This document shows positions 5,945 to 9,672 of a DNA stretch of 9,672 nucleotides, piece by piece. Below the pieces are notes generated by a model. The model was not told the origin of the DNA and did no database searches. It was given only the letters and a program-made list of their open reading frames with translations. How positions within the stretch are numbered: the stretch's first letter is position 1; every line of letters starts with the position of its first letter. The DNA is from Candidatus Tenderia sp. (GTDB lineage Bacteria; Pseudomonadota; Gammaproteobacteria; Tenderiales; Tenderiaceae). Location: contig JASBUE010000156.1 in NCBI GenBank assembly GCA_030148045.1, positions 1 to 9,672 of the forward strand, written 5' to 3'. The translations under genes and the position numbers were made by a program.

Positions 5945-5965
5945 TGGAGTCCATACTGGAGTCCA
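5945..5965. promoter_or_regulatory. Tandem 9-bp palindromes, candidate operator or integrase arm site
   Basis: TGGAGTCCA occurs at 5945-5953 and again at 5957-5965, a 12-bp repeat period. Each copy is itself a palindrome (TGGA-N-TCCA). The pair lies 38-58 bp upstream of the first leftward start codon, where a promoter would be expected, although I see no convincing -35/-10 pair. I saw no other copy in the window by eye. Good candidate for binding by the 58-aa HTH protein; arm-type integrase or excisionase sites are the alternative given the nearby attachment site. Confidence 0.5.
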
Positions 5966-6001
5966 CTGGCAACACTTGAACCGCTTGGGGGTGAGTGGTT
6001 A

Positions 6002-6025
6002 TTTAAGTTATTGAAATAACTTAAA
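6002..6025. repeat. AT-rich perfect inverted repeat next to the tRNA 3' end
   Basis: TTTAAGTTATT (6002-6012) and AATAACTTAAA (6015-6025) are exact complements, 11 bp with a 2-nt centre (10 bp with a TGAA loop in RNA). It lies 4 bp from the encoded CCA end of tRNA-Pro. It is too AT-rich and lacks a U-run on the tRNA strand for a normal intrinsic terminator, although it could slow 3' exonucleases. It may be part of the phage attachment region. Confidence 0.6.
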
Positions 6026-6029
6026 ATAC

Positions 6030-6106
6030 TGGTCGGAGTGAGAGGATTCGAACCTCCGGCCCCTGCCTCCCGAAGGCAGTGCTCTACCAGGCTGAGCTAC
6101 ACTCCG
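6030..6106 (-). tRNA. tRNA-Pro (anticodon CGG)
   Basis: The complement folds as a full 77-nt tRNA: acceptor CGGAGTG pairs with CACTCCG, then A73 and an encoded CCA; D-arm GCTC...GAGC; anticodon stem CTGCC/GGCAG with loop TTCGGGA, giving anticodon CGG, which reads the proline codon CCG; T-arm GGAGG-TTCGAAT-CCTCT. The layout matches E. coli proline tRNAs. It starts 4 nt after the ispB stop on the same strand, so it is probably released from an ispB transcript by tRNA processing. Its 3' end faces the prophage, and the gene is intact, as expected when a phage carries a copy of the tRNA 3' end as its attachment core. Confidence 0.97.
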
Positions 6107-6110
6107 AATT

Positions 6111-7136
6111 TTAGTAGGTCCGGTTGACCGAAAACTCGGCCAGCGCGTACAGGGCGTCTTTATATACGCTTGGGGCGAGATTGGCAATGGCTGAGGCGGC
6201 CAGTTTGGCCTCTTTTTGGGCTAAATTGGCGGTGTAGGCGATGGCGCCGGTACCATGAACCGCGTCGATCACCGCGGCGATCTGGTCCCGGCCGCCATTC
6301 TCTATGGCGTGGCGGATCACCGCCGCCTGCTCGGCGTCGCCGCTGCGCATGGCGTAGATCAAGGGCAGGGTGGGTTTGCCTTCGGCCAGGTCATCACCGA
6401 TGTTCTTGCCCGTCTCTTCGGCGTTGGCGCTGTAGTCGAGCACGTCGTCGATCAGCTGAAAGGCCGTGCCCAGGTGCATGCCATAGGCGGCCAGGGCGCG
6501 TTCTTCCTCCTCGGGGCGGCCGCTGATGACGGCCCCGAGTTGGGTGGCGGCCTCGAACAGCTTGGCGGTCTTGGAGTGAATCACCTCCAGATAACGCGCC
6601 TCGGTGGTGCCGGCGTCATGGCAATTGAGCAATTGCAGCACCTCGCCTTCGGCAATGGTGTTGGTGGCGTGAGCCAGGATCTCCATGACGCGCATGTTCT
6701 TCACGTCCACCATCATCTCGAAGGCGCGCGAATAGAGGAAATCCCCCACCAGCACACTGGCCTCGTTGCCCCAGATATTGTTGGCCGTCTCCCGGCCGCG
6801 GCGCATCTCCGAGCCGTCGACGACATCGTCGTGGAGTAGAGTGGCGGTATGGATGAATTCGATTATTGCTGCAATATCAATATGTTGTGTGCCGGTGTAG
6901 CCGAAGGCGCGGGCCGTCAGCAGCACCAGCAGGGGGCGCAGACGCTTGCCGCCGCTGTTGATAATGTAGTGGCCCAGCTGATTGATCAGCATCACCTCGG
7001 ATTGCAGCCGGGTCTGGATCACCCGGTTGACCGCAGACATATCGCCCTGAGTCAGGTTGATGAGGGTCTGCATGTCAAGCGGGGGCGCGGCGGCTTCGGG
7101 GGTGTTATTTTGAATGATTTGCATAGGTAGACACAT
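6111..7136 (-). CDS. ispB: Octaprenyl (polyprenyl) diphosphate synthase, trans type
   Basis: Condenses isopentenyl diphosphate units onto a farnesyl primer to make the ubiquinone/menaquinone side chain; soluble cytoplasmic dimer. Seen: GGKRLRP (62-68, substrate-binding Lys/Arg), first Asp-rich motif HDDVVD (D103, D104, D107) followed by RRGRETANN, and second Asp-rich motif LIDDVLD (D230, D231, D234); KTAKLFEA (189-196) also matches. Length 341 aa versus 323 in E. coli. Coordinates give the longest frame, but E. coli IspB begins close to Met22 here (position 7073), and no ATG has a clear SD, so residues 1-21 may not be made. Divergent from rplU as in many gammaproteobacteria. Terminal chain length (octa- versus nonaprenyl) cannot be read directly. 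Confidence 0.96.
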   Translation of the reverse strand: MCLPMQIIQNNTPEAAAPPLDMQTLINLTQGDMSAVNRVIQTRLQSEVMLINQLGHYIINSGGKRLRPLLVLLTARAFGYTGTQHIDIAAIIEFIHTATLLHDDVVDGSEMRRGRETANNIWGNEASVLVGDFLYSRAFEMMVDVKNMRVMEILAHATNTIAEGEVLQLLNCHDAGTTEARYLEVIHSKTAKLFEAATQLGAVISGRPEEEERALAAYGMHLGTAFQLIDDVLDYSANAEETGKNIGDDLAEGKPTLPLIYAMRSGDAEQAAVIRHAIENGGRDQIAAVIDAVHGTGAIAYTANLAQKEAKLAASAIANLAPSVYKDALYALAEFSVNRTY

Positions 7137-7187
7137 TTTAGTGGCGAATAAGACGCACTTACAAGCGCTTATTTCATCAAACCGGGT

Positions 7188-7216
7188 TTGACCTTGGTCG
7201 CGACAGGGGGTAAAAT
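7188..7216 (+). promoter_or_regulatory. Sigma70-type promoter of rplU-rpmA
   Basis: TTGACC (7188-7193) and TAAAAT (7211-7216) separated by 17 bp, close to consensus, predict transcription from about 7223 and a leader of about 80 nt before the rplU ATG. Confidence 0.7.
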
Positions 7217-7244
7217 TCGGCCTCTTTTGGATTTTATCAGGTAC

Positions 7245-7269
7245 GTGCGCCGTTCTTCGGGCGGCGCAC
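7245..7269 (+). promoter_or_regulatory. Hairpin in the rplU 5' leader
   Basis: GTGCGCCG (7245-7252) pairs perfectly with CGGCGCAC (7262-7269) around a 9-nt loop (TTCTTCGGG). No U-run follows, and the next 33 nt lead to the rplU SD and start. It lies inside the predicted leader, so it could be an mRNA element for ribosomal-protein feedback or stability. Ribosomal-protein leaders upstream of L21 are known in Firmicutes; whether this is comparable is unknown. Confidence 0.5.
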
Positions 7270-7302
7270 TATCATGGAAATTATAGGTTTGGAGAAAACG
7301 GC

Positions 7303-7626
7303 ATGTATGCTGTCATAGTAACCGGTGGCAAACAGTATCGCGTGGCTGAAGGCGACGTGGTGCGTGTTGAGAAATTGCCCGTCGCAGAGGGTGGTACTGT
7401 AGAGATCGAGAAAGTGCTGATGATCACCAACGGTGAGGACGTCAGGGTCGGCGCGCCCTATGTCGACGGCGGCAAGGTCACCGCCACCGTGGCCGGCCAC
7501 GGTCGTGGTGAAAAGATCAAGATCGTCAAGTTCCGTCGTCGCAAGCATTCACGCAAGCAGATGGGGCATCGTCAGGATTACACTGAGCTGAAGATCACTG
7601 GCATCGCCGGCGGAGCAGCGCGTTAA
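7303..7626 (+). CDS. rplU: 50S ribosomal protein L21
   Basis: Component of the large ribosomal subunit that binds 23S rRNA near L20. Aligns end to end with E. coli L21: start MYAVIVTGGKQYRVAEGD, central VLMITNGEDVRVGAPYVDGG, the signature HGRGEKIKIVKFRRRKH (66-82 region) and C-terminal GHRQDYTELKITGI, with a four-residue extension (GGAAR end) beyond the 103-aa E. coli protein. The ATG at 7303 has TTGGAG about 8 nt upstream. First gene after a good sigma70 promoter and leader hairpin; rpmA follows after 14 nt in the usual two-gene order. Confidence 0.98.
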   Translation: MYAVIVTGGKQYRVAEGDVVRVEKLPVAEGGTVEIEKVLMITNGEDVRVGAPYVDGGKVTATVAGHGRGEKIKIVKFRRRKHSRKQMGHRQDYTELKITGIAGGAAR

Positions 7627-7640
7627 AGAGGGATTCAGAA

Positions 7641-7898
7641 ATGGCACATAAAAAAGCGGGTGGTAGTAGTCGCAACGGTCGCGATTCAGAGAGTAAACGC
7701 CTGGGCGTGAAGGTCTTCGGCGGTCAACGCATCAATGCCGGCAGCATTATCGTGCGTCAGCGCGGTACCCGCTTCCACCCCGGCGTGAATGTGGGTTGTG
7801 GTCGCGACCACACGCTGTACTCCACCGTGGACGGTGAAGTGGTATTTGAGATCAAGGGCCCCAAGAACCGCAAGACGGTCAGCGTCGTTCCCGCCTAG
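7641..7898 (+). CDS. rpmA: 50S ribosomal protein L27
   Basis: Large-subunit protein whose N-terminal tail reaches toward the peptidyl-transferase centre. The sequence is the expected 85 aa and begins MAHKKAGGSSRNGRDSESKR, with the conserved basic tail intact and no N-terminal cleavage extension of the Firmicute type; the middle has GSIIVRQRGTRFHPG (35-49) and NVGCGRDHTLY, and the end KGPKNRKTVSV. The ATG has GAGGG about 10 nt upstream. Co-transcribed with rplU (14-nt gap) and closed by the strong terminator downstream. Confidence 0.98.
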   Translation: MAHKKAGGSSRNGRDSESKRLGVKVFGGQRINAGSIIVRQRGTRFHPGVNVGCGRDHTLYSTVDGEVVFEIKGPKNRKTVSVVPA

Positions 7899-7927
7899 AT
7901 TTCCCCGCTAAACCGGATACGCTAATC

Positions 7928-7954
7928 AAGGCCCCGTCAGCGACGGGGCTTTTT
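7928..7954 (+). terminator. Intrinsic terminator after rpmA
   Basis: GCCCCGTC (7931-7938) and GACGGGGC (7942-7949) form a perfect 8-bp GC stem with a 3-nt loop, directly followed by TTTTT (7950-7954), with AAG/CTT continuing the pairing. A textbook Rho-independent terminator 30 nt after the rpmA stop. Confidence 0.93.
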
Positions 7955-7971
7955 AGTTATGAAGCAGAGGA

Positions 7972-8028
7972 CAGAGAAAAGGGTGCAGAATAGGGCAAAG
8001 AAAACACCCTTCTTTTTTCTTTTCTCTG
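7972..8028 (+). repeat. Imperfect inverted repeat in the obgE leader
   Basis: CAGAGAAAAGGGTG (7972-7985) can pair with CACCCTT (8005-8011) through its end AAGGGTG, or with CTTTTCTCTG (8019-8028) through CAGAGAAAAG; together they form a bulged hairpin with a pyrimidine run (8011-8023) in its 3' arm. It lies between the rpmA terminator and the obgE start. It might be a second weak terminator or an obgE leader structure; I see no clear promoter for obgE in this gap. Confidence 0.45.
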
Positions 8029-8049
8029 CGCTCTTTGCTCGGATTTGAA

Positions 8050-9075
8050 ATGAAATTCATAGATGAAGCCACAATTCGGGTCCAGGCCGGCGACGGCGGC
8101 AACGGCTGCGTCAGTTTCCGGCGCGAGAAGTTTATCCCCTACGGCGGGCCGGACGGCGGCGACGGCGGCGACGGCGGCAGCGTCTATCTGGTCGCCGATG
8201 AGAACATCAACACCCTGGTGGATTTCCGCCATCAGCGCGATTATCGTGCCGAGCGCGGCCAGAACGGCATGGGCCGCGAGCGCACCGGCAAGAGCGGTGA
8301 GGATCTGTTCGTGCACGTGCCGGTGGGCACCTTGGTGATGGACGACGAGACCGGCGAGCAGATGGGCGACCTGGTCGAACACGGTCAGCAACTGCTGGTG
8401 GCCCAGGGCGGATTTCATGGCCTGGGCAACACCCGCTTCAAGAGCAGCACCAACCGCGCGCCGCGCCAGTCCAAACCGGGCACGCCGGGCGAGGTGCGGC
8501 GTCTGCGCCTGGAATTGAAACTGCTGGCCGACGTGGGTCTGCTGGGCCTGCCCAATGCCGGCAAGTCGACCTTTATTCGGGCCGTGTCATCGGCCACGCC
8601 CAAGGTGGCGGATTACCCCTTCACCACCCTCTATCCCAACCTCGGCATGGTCAAGGTGGATTACGAGCGCAGTTTCGTCATCGCCGACGTGCCCGGCCTG
8701 ATCGAGGGGGCCGCCGCAGGCGCCGGGCTGGGCATTCAGTTTCTCAAACACCTGTCGCGCACCCGGCTGTTGCTGCACCTGGTGGACGTGGCCCCCTACG
8801 ACCAGAGCGATCCCGCCGACAACGTGCGCAAGATCGAGCGCGAGCTGGCGCAGTACGGCGAGACCCTGGCGGATCGTCCCCGCTGGCTGGTGCTGAACAA
8901 GATCGATCTGCTGCCGGACGCTGAGCGCGAGGTGCGCTGCCAGGCCATCATCGATGCGCTGGAATGGGATGGGCCGGTGTTCAAGATCGCCGCCATCAAC
9001 AAGACCAACACCCAGCCGCTGGTCCACCGGATCCAGGGCTATCTGGAACAGCATCCGGTGACAAAGGACGCCTGA
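8050..9075 (+). CDS. obgE: Obg-family GTPase (ObgE/CgtA), ribosome assembly
   Basis: GTPase acting in 50S subunit maturation and stress/growth control, in the cytoplasm on ribosomes. The N-terminal Obg domain (1-158) has the glycine-rich GDGGNGCVSFRREKF and GGPDGGDGGDGGS repeats; the G domain follows with G1 GLPNAGKST (166-174), switch I FTT (191-193), G3 DVPG (213-216), G4 NKID (283-286) and a G5-like IAAIN (313-317, where ISA is usual). 341 aa; it stops just after the G domain and lacks the acidic C-terminal extension of E. coli ObgE (390 aa). ATG 8050 chosen because MKFIDEA aligns with the start of known Obg proteins; an in-frame TTG at 8035 would add five unrelated residues. Follows rplU-rpmA as is usual, but behind a terminator, so it probably has its own promoter. 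Confidence 0.98.
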   Translation: MKFIDEATIRVQAGDGGNGCVSFRREKFIPYGGPDGGDGGDGGSVYLVADENINTLVDFRHQRDYRAERGQNGMGRERTGKSGEDLFVHVPVGTLVMDDETGEQMGDLVEHGQQLLVAQGGFHGLGNTRFKSSTNRAPRQSKPGTPGEVRRLRLELKLLADVGLLGLPNAGKSTFIRAVSSATPKVADYPFTTLYPNLGMVKVDYERSFVIADVPGLIEGAAAGAGLGIQFLKHLSRTRLLLHLVDVAPYDQSDPADNVRKIERELAQYGETLADRPRWLVLNKIDLLPDAEREVRCQAIIDALEWDGPVFKIAAINKTNTQPLVHRIQGYLEQHPVTKDA

Positions 9076-9114
9076 CGCGCGACAATAGCGCAGCGAAATT
9101 TTTGTAGATTCCTC

Positions 9115-9672
9115 ATGACAACGCGCCAAGAACTGGGTCAAGCAAAGTGCTGGGTGGTCAAGGTCGGCAGCTCGCTGGTGACCGACAACGGCCAGGGCCT
9201 GAATCACGATCTGATCGCCGCCTGGGTGGAGCAGATCGCCGCCCTGCGCCGGCGCGGCATCGACCTGGTGCTGGTGTCTTCCGGGGCGGTAGCCGAGGGT
9301 ATGAAGCGACTGGGCTGGAAAAAACGCCCCCACGCCCTGTACCAATTACAGGCCGCCGCCGCCACCGGCCAGATGGGCCTGGTGCAGGCCTACGAATCCC
9401 GGTTTCAAAAATACGGCATCCATACCGCCCAGGTCTTGCTTACCCACGAGGACCTGGCCGATCGGCGCCGCTATCTCAATGCCCGATCGACCCTGCGTGC
9501 CCTGCTCGATCTGGGCGTGGTGCCGGTGGTCAACGAGAACGACACCGTGGCGGTGGATGAAATCCGGTTCGGCGACAACGATACCCTGGCCGCCTTGGTG
9601 GGCAACCTGGTGGAGGCCGAGCTGGTGGTGCTGCTCACCGATCAGCCGGGCATGTACGAGGCCGATCCGCGC
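9115..9672 (+). CDS. proB: Glutamate 5-kinase, N-terminal half (cut by window end)
   Basis: First step of proline synthesis: ATP-dependent phosphorylation of glutamate to glutamyl 5-phosphate, in the cytoplasm; feedback-inhibited by proline in the family. 186 codons are present with no stop. Seen: WVVKVGSSLVT (13-23, ATP-binding start of the amino-acid kinase fold), LVLVSSGAVAEGMKRLG (nucleotide/phosphate Gly-rich turn), AAAATGQMGL, NENDTVAVDEIRFGDND (substrate-binding and catalytic Asp region), and VVLLTDQPGMYEADPR at the cut end. The PUA domain that usually follows lies outside the window. ATG 9115 has no obvious SD; it lies 39 nt after obgE and no terminator is visible between them, so co-transcription with obgE is plausible. 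Confidence 0.97.
   Translation, partial: MTTRQELGQAKCWVVKVGSSLVTDNGQGLNHDLIAAWVEQIAALRRRGIDLVLVSSGAVAEGMKRLGWKKRPHALYQLQAAAATGQMGLVQAYESRFQKYGIHTAQVLLTHEDLADRRRYLNARSTLRALLDLGVVPVVNENDTVAVDEIRFGDNDTLAALVGNLVEAELVVLLTDQPGMYEADPR

Larger units (their letters stand above)
1..6029. mobile_element. Right-hand part of a prophage integrated at the 3' end of tRNA-Pro(CGG)
   Basis: Seen: nine closely packed rightward genes with short overlaps, then three small leftward genes, ending at the CCA of a tRNA gene; beyond it lies ordinary housekeeping DNA. Family knowledge: a DUF5681 protein, a dUTPase-like protein and a protein with the ends of giant phage polyvalent/internal virion proteins are typical of tailed phages, probably podovirus-like, and tRNA 3' ends are standard tyrosine-integrase targets. 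Inference: this is an integrated phage whose other end and attachment repeat lie left of the window. No integrase, portal, capsid, terminase large subunit or lysis gene is visible here, so I cannot say whether it is complete or decaying. Confidence 0.85.

Noticed and set aside
6255..6839. Long plus-strand open frame opposite ispB
   Set aside because: Gly/Val/His-rich mirror of the ispB coding strand; ispB is certain here.
7274..7318. 14-codon ATG frame before and overlapping the rplU start, as a leader peptide
   Set aside because: No SD, no repeated regulatory codons, and rplU has its own SD; probably chance.
8587..9345. 252-aa minus-strand open frame across obgE and proB
   Set aside because: Spans two well-established genes on the other strand; an artefact of high-GC codon bias.
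9147..9560. 137-aa plus-strand open frame inside proB
   Set aside because: Wrong frame; proB from 9115 matches the glutamate 5-kinase family throughout.
1..9672. CRISPR array, insertion sequence ends or transposase
   Set aside because: No regularly spaced repeats, no transposase frame and no terminal inverted repeats with target duplications were seen on reading through.

Overview
The window joins the end of an integrated phage to a conserved housekeeping block of a gammaproteobacterium. The right part (about 6030-9672) carries ispB, rplU, rpmA, obgE and the start of proB. From recalled genome maps, proB directly after obgE, with ispB divergent from rplU, fits Pseudomonas- or Chromatiales-like gammaproteobacteria better than enteric bacteria; I cannot name a genus. 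The left part (1 to about 6029) is the right-hand end of a prophage lying against the 3' end of a tRNA-Pro(CGG) gene, a classic integration site.

Phage part, rightward genes (about 1-5223): a coding remnant at the window edge, a long imperfect inverted repeat (149-262), a shortened dUTPase-like protein, an unrecognised 169-aa protein, a coiled-coil protein, a phage structural-type protein with a C-terminal 'HPEL..TGLG..PDVV' segment, a DUF5681 protein of the kind found beside terminases, two small overlapping genes, a 475-aa protein that looks like the two ends of a giant phage 'polyvalent'/internal virion protein joined together, and a two-helix membrane protein. Genes are tightly packed with overlaps, good Shine-Dalgarno (SD) sites and no internal terminators, as in a phage late operon. 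No capsid, portal, large terminase, tail or integrase gene is visible, so these are either left of the window or lost.

Between the late genes and the tRNA lie three short leftward genes (5264-5907). The middle one is a 58-aa helix-turn-helix protein start-stop coupled (ATGA) to the gene before it. Just upstream of this mini-operon are two copies of the 9-bp palindrome TGGAGTCCA, a likely operator or integrase arm site, and an AT-rich perfect inverted repeat abutting the tRNA CCA end. This accessory slot is the least explained part of the window.

Chromosomal part: tRNA-Pro lies 4 nt after the ispB stop on the same strand, so the two are probably co-transcribed toward the prophage. ispB (quinone side-chain synthesis) diverges from rplU-rpmA (50S proteins L21 and L27), which has a good sigma70 promoter, a leader hairpin and a strong intrinsic terminator. 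obgE (ribosome-assembly GTPase) and proB (proline synthesis, cut by the window end) follow on the same strand.
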